Program-made: the position numbers and the translations under genes | Assembly: GCF_000466385.1 (NCBI RefSeq) | Contig: NZ_KE952827.1 | Span: forward strand, 13,796-77,795 | Length of the DNA: 64,000 bases | Source of the DNA: Aneurinibacillus aneurinilyticus ATCC 12856 | Lineage (GTDB): Bacteria > Bacillota > Bacilli > Aneurinibacillales > Aneurinibacillaceae | Reading direction: 5' to 3' | The notes under the pieces: model-generated | Told to the model about the DNA's origin: nothing | Database searches by the model: none | The model's input: only the letters and a program-made list of their open reading frames with translations | Shown here: piece by piece, positions 15,328 through 24,054 of the stretch | Layout of the letters: each line of letters opens with the position of its first letter | Numbering within the stretch: the first letter of the stretch is position 1

Positions 15328-16851
15328 TTACACCTCTACTTTGGCTACCACTTCACCATATAATGTCCACGTTTGCGGCTCTATTATTTTAACATGAATC
15401 AGTTGGCCAACACAGTCCTCCGAACCTTTAAAATGCACAATTTTGTTCGTTCGTGTGCGTCCGGTCATCATCTCTGGATTATTTTTGCTTGGTCCCTCTA
15501 CCAATAACTCAAGCACTTGCCCGCGTAACGCTTCATTCTTTTCACGTCCCAAGCGATTCACCAATGCAATCAATCTCTGCAGACGGTCCTTTTTCTCTTG
15601 CTCGGTCACATTGTCTTCCATGCTGGCAGCCGGTGTACCGTGACGTAGTGAATAGATGAACGTATAAGCGGAATCAAAGCCCACTTCTTCTACAAGCGAC
15701 AGCGTTTCCTGGAATTGCTCCTCTGTCTCACCCGGGAAACCTACGATAATGTCCGTAGTCAACACAACATCAGGAATCGCTTTCTTGATCTTGCTCACTA
15801 ATTCAAGATAGTGTTCACGTGTATACTTACGTGCCATTTTCTTAAGAACCTCGCTGCTTCCCGATTGCACCGGAAGATGGATATGCTCAACAAGGTTTCC
15901 TTTCTTTGCAAGCACTTCAATCAAGCGATCATCAAAGTCGCGTGGATGGCTCGTCGTAAAGCGGATACGCGGCACATCAATTTTCTGGATTTCATCCATC
16001 AAATCACCAAAGCCGTACTCTATATCTATAAAATCCTTACCGTATGCATTAACATTTTGACCAAGTAAGAAAATCTCTTTATATCCTTGACGTGCCAAAT
16101 CACGCACCTCAGCGATAACATCCTCCGGACGACGGCTCCGCTCTTTACCACGTGTATACGGTACAATACAGTACGTACAGAACTTATCGCAGCCATACAT
16201 AATGTTTACCCATGCACGCAGCCCTTCTTTTCGTACTTTCGGCACATTCTCAACCACGTCGCCCTCTTTCGACCATACTTCAACAACCATTTCTTTATTG
16301 AAGAACGCATCCCGCACTAATACAGGCAAACGATGAATGTTATGCGTACCAAAAATCAAATCGACATGCTGGTAGCTCTTAAGAATACGGTTAACAACCG
16401 CCTCTTCTTGCGACATGCAGCCGCATACCCCAAGAATGAGTTCCGGTTTTTCTTTTTTGAGATGCTTCAGGCGGCCTAGCTCGCCGAACACTTTGTCCTC
16501 TGCATTTTCACGAATGGCACATGTATTGAACAAAATAACATCTGCTTCTCTCTCATCTTCTGTTGCCTCAAAGCTCATCGCTTGCAACAAACCGGTAATC
16601 GTTTCGGTATCATGTTCATTCGCCTGACAACCATATGTTCGAATCAGGAACGTACGACCTTTACCCAGTTCGCGCAAATCATCAGCTATGCCTTCAAACT
16701 CATTGTATGCGATGCCGTTTTTCGTTCGCTTCTTGGCGTCTTTCATGCTTGGTGCCGTACCAACGAAGTATTGACTATAGTCCTTCTCCTTCTTCGGAGC
16801 GGATTTTAAGTCCACGGAAGAAGATGCGTTATTTTTTACTCCTTGTGTCAT
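15328..16851 (-). CDS. miaB: tRNA-2-methylthio-N6-dimethylallyladenosine synthase MiaB
   Basis: A radical-SAM methylthiotransferase, 507 aa, that converts i6A37 to ms2i6A37 in tRNAs reading UNN codons. An N-terminal UPF0004 domain begins at about residue 66 ([14 protein letters not shown]), with cysteines also in [10 protein letters not shown] and GVCGCMSQ for the auxiliary cluster. The radical-SAM CxxxCxxC is in [19 protein letters not shown]-terminal TRAM domain follows (about 440-507). The 60-residue N-terminal extension is typical of Bacillales MiaB (YmcB). SD AGGAGG stands before the ATG. The stop overlaps the upstream ricA ATG as TAATG. Confidence 0.95.
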   Translation of the reverse strand: MTQGVKNNASSSVDLKSAPKKEKDYSQYFVGTAPSMKDAKKRTKNGIAYNEFEGIADDLRELGKGRTFLIRTYGCQANEHDTETITGLLQAMSFEATEDEREADVILFNTCAIRENAEDKVFGELGRLKHLKKEKPELILGVCGCMSQEEAVVNRILKSYQHVDLIFGTHNIHRLPVLVRDAFFNKEMVVEVWSKEGDVVENVPKVRKEGLRAWVNIMYGCDKFCTYCIVPYTRGKERSRRPEDVIAEVRDLARQGYKEIFLLGQNVNAYGKDFIDIEYGFGDLMDEIQKIDVPRIRFTTSHPRDFDDRLIEVLAKKGNLVEHIHLPVQSGSSEVLKKMARKYTREHYLELVSKIKKAIPDVVLTTDIIVGFPGETEEQFQETLSLVEEVGFDSAYTFIYSLRHGTPAASMEDNVTEQEKKDRLQRLIALVNRLGREKNEALRGQVLELLVEGPSKNNPEMMTGRTRTNKIVHFKGSEDCVGQLIHVKIIEPQTWTLYGEVVAKVEV

Positions 16852-17052
16852 ACAAACCTCCTGAAAAATAATAGTATAATACGATAAGAATTATACAAAA
16901 CTGTAGCTTTAAAAACAAAGGAAAAGTCAACAAACCATTAAGTATAATATAAAATGGTGTTGTAAAAAAAGGAAGGCTTATTAATTTTATTTTAATTATA
17001 CGCAGTATTTTAATACTATATATTCCATTCGCAAATACATCATACACCATGC

Positions 17053-17077
17053 CAAAAAAGCCGCCTGACCGGCGGCT
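17053..17077 (-). terminator. Terminator after cheX
   Basis: On the minus strand AGCCGCC-GGTCA-GGCGGCT is followed by TTTTTT, right after the cheX stop codon. Confidence 0.85.
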
Positions 17078-17083
17078 CGTTTT

Positions 17084-17542
17084 CTATGCTTGCTGTGCAC
17101 TGATATGCACCATAATTTCATTCTCTTCCACTTGAAACGGAATACTGATAAACCTATGTACGGAACGAAATTTGCTTTCACCTTCATTAATAATCGGCGG
17201 AGTGATGTTCACCTCATATCCGCTATTTATTAATTCCGTACAGCAAGCTGCTCCGACCCAATTCCCAAATTCGGAAAATGCGCTCCAGCCCATGTCATCG
17301 ATTTCCTGTACTTCCATACCGCCAAACATTTTGCCGATAATGGCACAAACCGATTTCTGTGTCATACCAAGAATTAAATCTACCTTCAGCGTTCCTGTCA
17401 TACCTACAATGACAGACACTTGCCCGGAAAATATCGGGTTCATCTGCATCGATGGCTTGCCCGGCATCACCTGCATGCCCAGATGATTTTCCAATACGCC
17501 ACGCGTACCGGACAAAATCGCATTGATCTGATTTGCCTGCAT
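17084..17542 (-). CDS. cheX: CheX-family chemotaxis phosphatase
   Basis: A 152-residue protein of the CheC/CheX/FliY fold that dephosphorylates CheY-P. The active-site pattern E-x2-N is in FSEFGNWVGAA (about residue 90). The rest shows the typical alternation of SVIVGMTGTLKVDLILGM and a C-terminal sheet (FRSVHRFISIPF). It has one E-N pair, as in CheX, not two. It lies 27 bases downstream of a cheY-like gene, forming a two-gene unit apart from a main che/fla operon, with its own terminator. It probably tunes signal decay of that CheY. Confidence 0.82.
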   Translation of the reverse strand: MQANQINAILSGTRGVLENHLGMQVMPGKPSMQMNPIFSGQVSVIVGMTGTLKVDLILGMTQKSVCAIIGKMFGGMEVQEIDDMGWSAFSEFGNWVGAACCTELINSGYEVNITPPIINEGESKFRSVHRFISIPFQVEENEIMVHISAQQA

Positions 17543-17569
17543 ACCTCCCCATCTCCCTACCTTATATTG

Positions 17570-17932
17570 TTACGCAAGAACTTTTTTGATGGCTTCAATT
17601 ACCCGCTCTTCCTGAAACGGTTTAACGATAAAATCACGGGCACCAGCCTGAATCGCCTGTACAACCATGTTCTGCTGTCCCATAGCCGAACACATAATAA
17701 TTTTTGCACTCGGGTCCATCTGGCGAATCGCCTTTACCGCTTCGATACCGTCCATCTCAGGCATAGTAATATCCATCGTAACAAGATCAGGGGAAACCTG
17801 CTTGTACTTCTCTACTGCTTCTGCACCGTTGGCTGCTTCATCTGCCACCGTATATCCATGCTTTGTCAAAAAGCCTTTAATCATCATTCGCATAAAAGAT
17901 GCGTCATCTACTATCAAAATGCGTTTGCTCAT
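17570..17932 (-). CDS. cheY: CheY-type single-domain response regulator
   Basis: A 120-residue receiver domain. The acidic pocket is Asp9-Asp10, the phosphoacceptor Asp54 (VTMDITMPEMDG), the switch Ser82 (IIMCSAMG) and Lys104 (FIVKPF). There is no output domain, so it acts by protein contact, in chemotaxis on the flagellar switch. It is closest in style to Bacillales CheY (MSKRILIVDDASFMR). SD AGGAGG-like sequences precede the ATG. It is paired with the cheX phosphatase gene downstream. The partner kinase is not in the window. Confidence 0.88.
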   Translation of the reverse strand: MSKRILIVDDASFMRMMIKGFLTKHGYTVADEAANGAEAVEKYKQVSPDLVTMDITMPEMDGIEAVKAIRQMDPSAKIIMCSAMGQQNMVVQAIQAGARDFIVKPFQEERVIEAIKKVLA

Positions 17933-18190
17933 CTTCTTTCCTCCTTGAGCCTTAGATTCCCACTATGTTTCCATAATGCCTATGTATCCCAATAATATGT
18001 TACTAGGCAATTATACCCAGTTATTTGAAATGTTTCAACCAAAAAAAATACAAATAAAAATCAAAGTTAAAAATTCGATATATGTTTTGCCCATGCCGCT
18101 TATTGGCTAAGCAATGAAAATATTAACACCCATGCGGCTTCTTCAGGCGGATATACTACATATACGCCCCGAAAAAACCTGGAGGTGACC

Positions 18191-18397
18191 ATGATGCCAA
18201 ATAACCATGACATTTTCCGCAACAAACGGGACTTTGCTCGTGCCGAATTTTCTACGGAGTTGTATAAGCCACCCGGAAAACCGCGCGCCCGGGAAGCACA
18301 TACGCAAGCTCACCAATCAACTCCACATAATGCCGGCTTTAAAAACATCAAAGTACCTTTTCAGCAGAAAGCGGGTCTACCAGGAAACCGGGCATAA
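18191..18397 (+). CDS. Small basic protein of unknown function, 68 aa
   Basis: The ORF starts at ATG 18191 (or 18194), after a perfect GGAGGTGA. The product begins MMPNNHDIFRNKRDFARAEF and is hydrophilic and basic, with many Pro, His, Arg and Lys, and no membrane segment. I recognise no family. It is transcribed alone on the plus strand, convergent with mnmM, and is followed at once by a G6/C6 hairpin. The SD and the terminator make it a likely real gene; the small polar composition would suit a spore-associated protein, but that is a guess. Confidence 0.55.
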   Translation: MMPNNHDIFRNKRDFARAEFSTELYKPPGKPRAREAHTQAHQSTPHNAGFKNIKVPFQQKAGLPGNRA

Positions 18398-18404
18398 AAT
18401 AAAT

Positions 18405-18433
18405 GGGGGGCACGCACATACGTACCCCCCTTT
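18405..18433. terminator. Bidirectional terminator between convergent genes
   Basis: GGGGGG and CCCCCC are separated by 14 bases that extend the stem (CACG/CGTA). TTTG follows on the plus side and ATTTATTTTAT on the minus side. Confidence 0.7.
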
Positions 18434-18441
18434 GCTATGTA

Positions 18442-19026
18442 TTATTTTTTCTCGACAGCCAAAATATAAGGTGGACGGTTATCTGGATTGATGTATTCAT
18501 ATTTCAGCACAAGATAATCACGGGTAGAAAGCGTTCGCATATAGCATTCTAATGCCTCCGCTTCTTGTTCTCCCCCCGCATGCCCTACATAAACAACAAG
18601 CAAAACCATGCCGCCTGATATAAGGCGTGAAAGTGCGGCCTGAACAGCTTCAAGTGTAGAATCGGCTTGTGTAATAATGTGTTTATCTGATCCGGGCAAA
18701 TATCCCAAGTTGAAAATCGCAGCCTGAATCGGCTCATCGCTTTCGGCAATAGCTGTATGGGAAGCATGATGCAGTTCCACCCGATCGCTATATCCAGCGG
18801 AGCTTAGACGTGATTCTGTAGCCTGGATCGCCGAATTCTGCACATCATAGGCGTGCACCCGTCCTGTATCGCCGACCAGCTCTGCAAGAAATAATGTATC
18901 GTACCCATTGCCGGCGGTTGCATCAATGACCGTGTCGCCTGCTTTTACTCTCTCTGCTAATAATTGGTGTGCCATCTCTGTTATGCGTGGCAATCGAGCG
19001 GTTTTATGTGTATGTCCGGTACTCAT
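18442..19026 (-). CDS. mnmM: tRNA (mnm5s2U34) methyltransferase MnmM (YtqB)
   Basis: A SAM-dependent methyltransferase of 194 aa in the YtqB family. YtqB has been identified as MnmM, which performs the last methylation to mnm5s2U34 in tRNAs of Gram-positive bacteria. The SAM-binding motif I is DATAGNGYDTLFLAE (about 36-50) and motif II has VHAYDVQ. FNLGYLPGSDK is the family's catalytic loop. It overlaps the upstream hydrolase gene by four bases (ATGA), so the two are coupled. Identification rests on these motifs and length. Confidence 0.82.
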   Translation of the reverse strand: MSTGHTHKTARLPRITEMAHQLLAERVKAGDTVIDATAGNGYDTLFLAELVGDTGRVHAYDVQNSAIQATESRLSSAGYSDRVELHHASHTAIAESDEPIQAAIFNLGYLPGSDKHIITQADSTLEAVQAALSRLISGGMVLLVVYVGHAGGEQEAEALECYMRTLSTRDYLVLKYEYINPDNRPPYILAVEKK

Positions 19027-19763
19027 AGCTCAATTACCTGTCCAATGTCTGCAAGCTGCCAGGTTCCGGTAAATCCACCAGTAGCCGCTTCTTTTTCATA
19101 AGCAGTGCGATCAATATCTGGTGACAGATGAGTAATCAAGAGCTGCTTAACTCCGAGGCGCTGTGCTGTTTGTGCTGCTTCCCGAGCTGACAAATGACCA
19201 CGCTTCCCCTTAGGTAAATACGCTTCAATGAATGTGGCTTCGCAGATAAATAAATCACATCCGTCTGCAAATCCATACCAATTCGTTTCCGGTCCTGTAT
19301 CGGCTCCGTATACGATCGTTCTCTTGCCATCTGTAATTTTCATCGCATAGCAAAGCAGAGGATGGTCCGTCCGCAGGAAAGAAAATTCAACGCCTGCAAT
19401 CGTTAGCGTATCTTTTTCTTTAACTGTACGAAGTTGAGTATACTTTTGATAATTCATTTTTTTAGCCCAGTCTTGCGGTTCTGCTGGCCCAAATATTGGC
19501 ATCGTCCCGCTTCGTTTTCTAAAAATTTCGGCCATCATAACACCATACTGTAGAATCGGCATGTCGCAAATATGGTCATGATGATAATGCGACAATACAA
19601 CAGCCGTTAGCTCCTCGATATGAATGTGTTTCATCATCTGAGCATAAACACCGCTACCACAATCAATTAAAATCTTGCCTTGCGCGGTTTCCAATAAATA
19701 GCCGGGGGTTGCACCTCCCGGACCTGGAGTCGGTGATTGGTGCCCCAACACAGTAAGCTTCAT
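19023..19763 (-). CDS. MBL-fold metal-dependent hydrolase (YhfI/RNase Z-like)
   Basis: A 246-residue metallo-beta-lactamase fold protein. The metal motif is LSHYHHDHICD (HxHxDH type), with further ligands in RTDHP, YGADTG and LLITHLSPD, and GHLSAREAA. This resembles B. subtilis YhfI and the RNase Z-like ribonuclease/phosphodiesterase branch. The substrate is unknown. I use the internal ATG (MKLTVLGHQSPTPG) because GAAAGGAAGG lies just upstream and the extra 30 residues of the longer frame are not conserved in character. It is co-transcribed with mnmM. Confidence 0.75.
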   Translation of the reverse strand: MKLTVLGHQSPTPGPGGATPGYLLETAQGKILIDCGSGVYAQMMKHIHIEELTAVVLSHYHHDHICDMPILQYGVMMAEIFRKRSGTMPIFGPAEPQDWAKKMNYQKYTQLRTVKEKDTLTIAGVEFSFLRTDHPLLCYAMKITDGKRTIVYGADTGPETNWYGFADGCDLFICEATFIEAYLPKGKRGHLSAREAAQTAQRLGVKQLLITHLSPDIDRTAYEKEAATGGFTGTWQLADIGQVIEL

Positions 19764-19826
19764 ATCTTTTCCTTCCTTTCGGTCGGTTTTCGTACATATA
19801 AATATAATAGCAGAAAGTTGGCCCAC

Positions 19827-19860
19827 AAAAAAACACCGATTGCCATACAGCAATCGGTGT
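19827..19860 (-). terminator. Terminator after korB
   Basis: A perfect 11-bp stem ACACCGATTGC/GCAATCGGTGT with a 6-base loop is followed by TTTTTTT on the minus strand. It lies between the korAB unit and the MBL gene. Confidence 0.9.
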
Positions 19861-19873
19861 ATCTATTGTTTGC

Positions 19874-20740
19874 TTACATAAATTCAGCCATAAGCTGTTG
19901 GAATTTCGCTTCTTCGATTGTCAGGTCTTGTTTTACAAGTCCTTCCTCTTTGAAGCCAGCAACCATGCTTTCATATGAATCACGGTCTTTGTTCTGGTAA
20001 ATCAGACCGTTCACCAGACCATCTGTTTCCATCAGCACACGCATTGCCGCAATGCGGTCATGCGCATCATAGCCTTCCACATCGCTCAGATTCTTCACAT
20101 GCTCTTTGAACCAGTCGTACGTATTTACTTTGTTAAATGTAACGCACGGGCTGAATACGTTGATAAGCGAGAATCCTTTATGTTTCAGACCTTGCTCGAT
20201 TAGGCTGGTCATGCCTTTCAAATCGCTGGACATCGTCTGCGCCACGAAAGTTGCACCAGCTGCAAGCGCCAGCTCAAGCGGCTTCATGGACGGTTCAATG
20301 GAACCTTTCGGTGTAGACTTTGTTACAAAGCCTTCAGCCGAACGCGGAGATGTTTGCCCTTTTGTCAGGCCGTAAATTTGGTTGTCCATAACAATATATG
20401 TGATATCCATGTTGCGACGAATCGCATGGATGGTATGACTCATGCCAATTGCAAAACCGTCTCCGTCACCGCCAGATGCGATAACTGTTAGTTCACGGTT
20501 TGCCATTTTCAGACCTTGCGCAATCGGAAGCGAACGTCCGTGAATACCGTGTACACCATATGCATTAATGTAACCGGAGATACGACCGGAACATCCAATA
20601 CCGGAGACAACGGCGAGATTTTCAGGTTCAAGCCCTACGCTTGCTGCGGCGCGCTGAATCGCTGCCTGTACAGAGAAGTCGCCGCATCCTGGACACCAGT
20701 TTGGTTTAACACTATTGCGGAAATCCTTAAATGTTGCCAT
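19874..20740 (-). CDS. korB: 2-oxoacid:ferredoxin oxidoreductase, beta subunit
   Basis: A 288-residue thiamine-diphosphate-binding beta subunit of a 2-oxoglutarate/2-oxoacid:ferredoxin oxidoreductase. KPNWCPGCGDF near the N-terminus carries Fe-S ligand cysteines. GIGCSGRISGY and GDGDGFAIGMSH...MDNQIYGLTKGQ form the ThDP/Mg site. It decarboxylates a 2-oxoacid to acyl-CoA and passes electrons to ferredoxin. The start ATG is two bases beyond the korA stop, with AAGGAG upstream. It pairs with korA in one transcript. Confidence 0.9.
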   Translation of the reverse strand: MATFKDFRNSVKPNWCPGCGDFSVQAAIQRAAASVGLEPENLAVVSGIGCSGRISGYINAYGVHGIHGRSLPIAQGLKMANRELTVIASGGDGDGFAIGMSHTIHAIRRNMDITYIVMDNQIYGLTKGQTSPRSAEGFVTKSTPKGSIEPSMKPLELALAAGATFVAQTMSSDLKGMTSLIEQGLKHKGFSLINVFSPCVTFNKVNTYDWFKEHVKNLSDVEGYDAHDRIAAMRVLMETDGLVNGLIYQNKDRDSYESMVAGFKEEGLVKQDLTIEEAKFQQLMAEFM

Positions 20741-20741
20741 C

Positions 20742-22478
20742 TTACAACAGCTCCTTGCATTTATTGTAGATTTCGCCAGGGAGGAATGGATTACCATCAT
20801 ATTTCAGAACACTGTTGATTTTCTCGGCCATTCCTACGTGCAGTTTGAGCTGGTCCGTCAATTGACCTGTTGCATTGTGCTCGATAACGACTACTTTTTT
20901 CGCTTTTTCCATCAGTTCCTTCATTTCGTCTGCAGGGAATGGATGAATCAAACGAACATGAGCCTGATTTACTTTCACGCCTTCAGCAGCAAGACGCTCT
21001 TTTGCTTCAGAAATCGCACCACGAATACCGCCCATAGCTACAACAAGCAGATCCGCTTCTTCATGCGGAGCATCTTTGTATACCGGCGTATCCACTTTCA
21101 AATTATCAAGCTTACGCAGACGCTTATCCATTTGTTTCACGCGGATAACCGGGTCCTCTGTTGGACGTCCCGTATCTGTATGCTCAACGCCTGTCACGTG
21201 ATGAATTCCATGTTTTTGTCCCGGAATAACACGTGGCGAGATGCCATCTTCCGTTACTTCATAGCGCTTAAACATTTCGCCTTCAGTTTCTGGAAGCTCC
21301 TGTCCGCCCATATATTTACCGCGGCGGATTTCTACGCGGCTCTGATCAAGCGGTTCTACTGTTTGCTTACCAAGAGATAGCTGTAAGTCTGTCAACAAGA
21401 TGACAGGGACTTGGTACTCTTCCGCAATATTGAATGCTTCTACTGCATCATAAAATGCTTCTTCTGCCGTACTTGGTGCCAGTACCACTTTCGGAATTTC
21501 ACCATGTGTATTATAAATCATTGCGTTTACGTCAGATTGCTCTTGTTTTGTCGGCATCCCCGTGGACGGACCACCACGCTGTGTATTAACAACAACGAGC
21601 GGTGTTTCTGTAATACCCGCAAGCCCAATCGCTTCAGCCATCAGAGAAAGACCAGGACCTGCCGAAGCAGTCAATGTACGAACGCCACCATAGTTGGCAC
21701 CAATAGCCATCGTTACAGCAGCAATTTCATCCTCGGTCTGAATCACGGTGCCACCGAATTCAGGCAGCTTCTTAACCAGATATTCCATTACTTCGGAAGC
21801 CGGAGTAATAGGATAAGCCGGCATGAAGCGGCAACCTGCGGCAAGTGCTCCCATTGCGATAGCATCGTTTCCGATCATGAACATGCGTTTCTTGCCATCT
21901 GCGGCTTCTAAACGCAAGTCTTCAATCGGACCGCCTGCTTCTTTATTTACATACTCGGCACCGCGTGCGATTGCCTCCATATTTTTCTCAACCACTTTTT
22001 GGCCTTTCTTACCAAACAGCTCTTCCACCACTTCTGCGAAGGATTCAGCCGGCAGGCCTAAAAGAGCACTGGAAGCACCAATCGCTACCATGTTTTTCAT
22101 AAGAGACGTTCCGAGTTCCTCGGCAATCTCAGTAAAAGGTACAGAGAATAGACGAACGTCCGCTCCCTCAGGTGCTTTCGGATTGAACTTGGCATCTCCA
22201 ATGATAACGCCGCCTTTACGAAGCTCCGGGCTGTTCACATCGATTGTCTCTTGGTCAAATGCCACAAGAATATCGAGGTTGTCCGAAATTCCGCCCAGCG
22301 GCTTTGTGCTTACACGAATCTTATTATTCGTATGCCCACCTTTAATACGGGAAGAAAAATGGCGATAACCATACAAGTAATACCCGAGGCGATTCAACGC
22401 AATCGCGAAAATCTCGCCCGTACTGTCAATCCCTTCACCTTGCTGTCCTCCAACTTTCCAGGAAAGTTGACTAATCAT
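20742..22478 (-). CDS. korA: 2-oxoacid:ferredoxin oxidoreductase, alpha (gamma-alpha fused) subunit
   Basis: A 578-residue subunit with an N-terminal gamma domain (WKVGGQQGEGIDSTGEIFA) fused to the pyrimidine-binding alpha domain (MPAYPITPASEVMEYL, AGPGLSLMAEAIGLAG). The C-terminal domain (LLVVAMGGIRGAI) completes the fold. The likely substrate is 2-oxoglutarate, as in Bacillales KorAB, though a pyruvate preference cannot be excluded. I start at MISQLSWKVGG, preceded by AAGGGGTGG; the longer frame adds 20 residues without conservation. It forms the first gene of the korA-korB operon. Confidence 0.9.
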   Translation of the reverse strand: MISQLSWKVGGQQGEGIDSTGEIFAIALNRLGYYLYGYRHFSSRIKGGHTNNKIRVSTKPLGGISDNLDILVAFDQETIDVNSPELRKGGVIIGDAKFNPKAPEGADVRLFSVPFTEIAEELGTSLMKNMVAIGASSALLGLPAESFAEVVEELFGKKGQKVVEKNMEAIARGAEYVNKEAGGPIEDLRLEAADGKKRMFMIGNDAIAMGALAAGCRFMPAYPITPASEVMEYLVKKLPEFGGTVIQTEDEIAAVTMAIGANYGGVRTLTASAGPGLSLMAEAIGLAGITETPLVVVNTQRGGPSTGMPTKQEQSDVNAMIYNTHGEIPKVVLAPSTAEEAFYDAVEAFNIAEEYQVPVILLTDLQLSLGKQTVEPLDQSRVEIRRGKYMGGQELPETEGEMFKRYEVTEDGISPRVIPGQKHGIHHVTGVEHTDTGRPTEDPVIRVKQMDKRLRKLDNLKVDTPVYKDAPHEEADLLVVAMGGIRGAISEAKERLAAEGVKVNQAHVRLIHPFPADEMKELMEKAKKVVVIEHNATGQLTDQLKLHVGMAEKINSVLKYDGNPFLPGEIYNKCKELL

Positions 22479-22737
22479 GAACTCCACCCCTTCAAAGACG
22501 ATAGATTGCTCGTTCTTTTCAGCTGAAAAGTGTACCATTTCTTAAACAGATACACCACAGTTTTGAGCCCTCTTCCATTTGTCAGGTCACCTACTATATA
22601 TGTATCTATTTAAAAAATATGAACAAATTGTGTACTTCAAACTTTATTCATTGTAGTCCTCTCTACTATAAAAAGCAACCCTTCACCCAACATTTCTTAA
22701 ATAAAATTACCGCTCCTCGACATGTCCGAAAAAAACG

Positions 22738-22776
22738 CAGAAAAAAAGCCTGCTTATTCGCAAGGAATAAACAGGC
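22738..22776 (-). terminator. Terminator after spoVS
   Basis: On the minus strand GCCTGTTTATTC-CTTGC-GAATAAGCAGGC, a stem of about 12 bp, is followed by TTTTTTT. Confidence 0.85.
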
Positions 22777-22808
22777 ACAGCTGATGAAAGTTCAATGTGG
22801 CTCTTCAA

Positions 22809-23069
22809 TTATCGAGGTTCAACAATCAACTTAATTGCAGTTCGTTCTTCGCCCTCAATAAGAATATCCGTGAAGGCAGGGATACAAATAAGATCAACAC
22901 CACTAGGTGCTACGAACCCTCGTGCAATCGCTACTGCTTTAATTGCTTGGTTAAGTGCGCCCGCACCGATGGCTTGAAGCTCAGCTGCGCCGCGTTCCCT
23001 CAGAACGCCGGCCAGGGCACCAGCGACAGAATTGGGATTGGATTTTGCTGAAACCTTTAATACCTCCAT
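22809..23069 (-). CDS. spoVS: Stage V sporulation protein S
   Basis: An 86-residue SpoVS, an almost invariant Alba-fold protein. It starts MEVLKVSAKSNPNSVAGALAG and contains GAGALNQAIKAVAIARGFV. In B. subtilis it acts at late engulfment and coat/cortex stages, probably as a nucleic-acid-binding regulator. The start has AAGGAGG eight bases upstream; a longer frame is possible but not conserved. A sigma-H-type promoter lies upstream and a terminator downstream, so it is its own transcription unit, as in B. subtilis. Confidence 0.95.
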   Translation of the reverse strand: MEVLKVSAKSNPNSVAGALAGVLRERGAAELQAIGAGALNQAIKAVAIARGFVAPSGVDLICIPAFTDILIEGEERTAIKLIVEPR

Positions 23070-23112
23070 CTCAAGTACCTCCTTAGATAGATTGATAATT
23101 ACCACAATTACT

Positions 23113-23142
23113 CTATTCGGCGAAGGTACAATTCATTCCTGT
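23113..23142 (-). promoter_or_regulatory. Sigma-H promoter of spoVS
   Basis: On the minus strand ACAGGAATG (-35, 23142-23134), 12 bases, then GCCGAATAG (-10, 23121-23113). This matches the sigma-H consensus RnAGGAwww-N11-12-RnnGAATww at nearly all fixed positions. B. subtilis spoVS is known to be sigma-H dependent. The predicted start site lies about 40 bases before the ATG. Confidence 0.75.
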
Positions 23143-23187
23143 TCAATGGAATTTTAACAGAAAAACGGGCTGGAAATTCTAAAATAA

Positions 23188-23985
23188 TTACTCCATGAAT
23201 GGATGATCTTCATCAATAATAATGCGCTGAATAGAGTTGGCACGTCCGGTGTTTTTTTCCATATCAATTATTACCCCGTTTAATTGCGGTTTAAGCATGG
23301 CAACTTCGAAACGAACAGGCAATCCGGTTAAAAATTTTTTCAAAACCGCTTCACGATCCATTCCTAGAATACTATCGCGCGGACCGACCATACCGACATC
23401 TGATAAGTAGGCTGTTCCACCGGGCAGAATTCGCTCATCTGCGGTCTGTACATGCGTATGGGTGCCAACCACGGCACTCACTTTTCCATTAAGAAACCAT
23501 CCCATAGCCTGCTTCTCCGAGGTTGCTTCCGCATGCATATCAACAAAGATATATGGCGTACGTTTCTTTACCTGTTCAACAATTTTTTCTACCGTGCGAA
23601 ACGGGCAATCCGACGGAGGTAAAAATGTTCGTCCTTGCAGGTTAATAACAGCTAACTCACCACCAAGCGTTGCCTTTACGAACGTATATCCTCTTCCCGG
23701 TGTTCCTTCAGGAAAATTTGCGGGACGCACCATACGAGGTTCATTATCAATAAAGTCAAACACTTCTTTGTTATCAAATGAATGGTTGCCGAGGGTGATC
23801 GCCCCTGCACCCCACTCGAAAAACTCATTCGCAATTTTTTGGGTAATTCCCCGTCCAGATGCTGCATTTTCTCCGTTCACTACTGTAACATGTGGATTGT
23901 ACTTCTTCTTAAGGCGTGGCAGCATTTCCTTAAGCATGTCCCGACCAGGTGATCCCACCACGTCACCAATAAATAAAAGTCTCAT
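23188..23985 (-). CDS. ymdB: YmdB-family metallophosphoesterase
   Basis: A 265-residue calcineurin-like phosphoesterase (TIGR00282). It acts on 2',3'-cyclic nucleotides in vitro and affects biofilm and late developmental decisions in B. subtilis. Metal-binding blocks are FIGDVVGSPGRDM, NGENAASGRGI, LGNHSFDN, FVDMHAEATSEK and VVGTHTHVQTAD. The start MRLLFIGD has AAAGGAG upstream; the frame is open 11 codons earlier. It lies between rny and spoVS, as in B. subtilis. Confidence 0.92.
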   Translation of the reverse strand: MRLLFIGDVVGSPGRDMLKEMLPRLKKKYNPHVTVVNGENAASGRGITQKIANEFFEWGAGAITLGNHSFDNKEVFDFIDNEPRMVRPANFPEGTPGRGYTFVKATLGGELAVINLQGRTFLPPSDCPFRTVEKIVEQVKKRTPYIFVDMHAEATSEKQAMGWFLNGKVSAVVGTHTHVQTADERILPGGTAYLSDVGMVGPRDSILGMDREAVLKKFLTGLPVRFEVAMLKPQLNGVIIDMEKNTGRANSIQRIIIDEDHPFME

Positions 23986-24015
23986 ATGCCTAGCTCCTTT
24001 CTCATTCAAAGCAAA

Positions 24016-24050
24016 CAAAAGCTTCTGCCGATCACTCGGAGAAGCTTTTG
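24016..24050 (-). terminator. Hairpin terminator after rny
   Basis: CAAAAGCTTCT pairs with GAAGCTTTTG, with an inner CCGA/TCGG stem, just after the rny stop on the minus strand, then TTTTG. ymdB begins about 30 bases downstream, so partial read-through is possible. Confidence 0.7.
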
Positions 24051-24054
24051 TGTT

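Noticed and set aside
18120-18190. Forespore or sigma-K promoter before the 68-aa gene
   Set aside because: GATATACTA is near a sigma-K -10, but no -35 stands at an allowed spacing.
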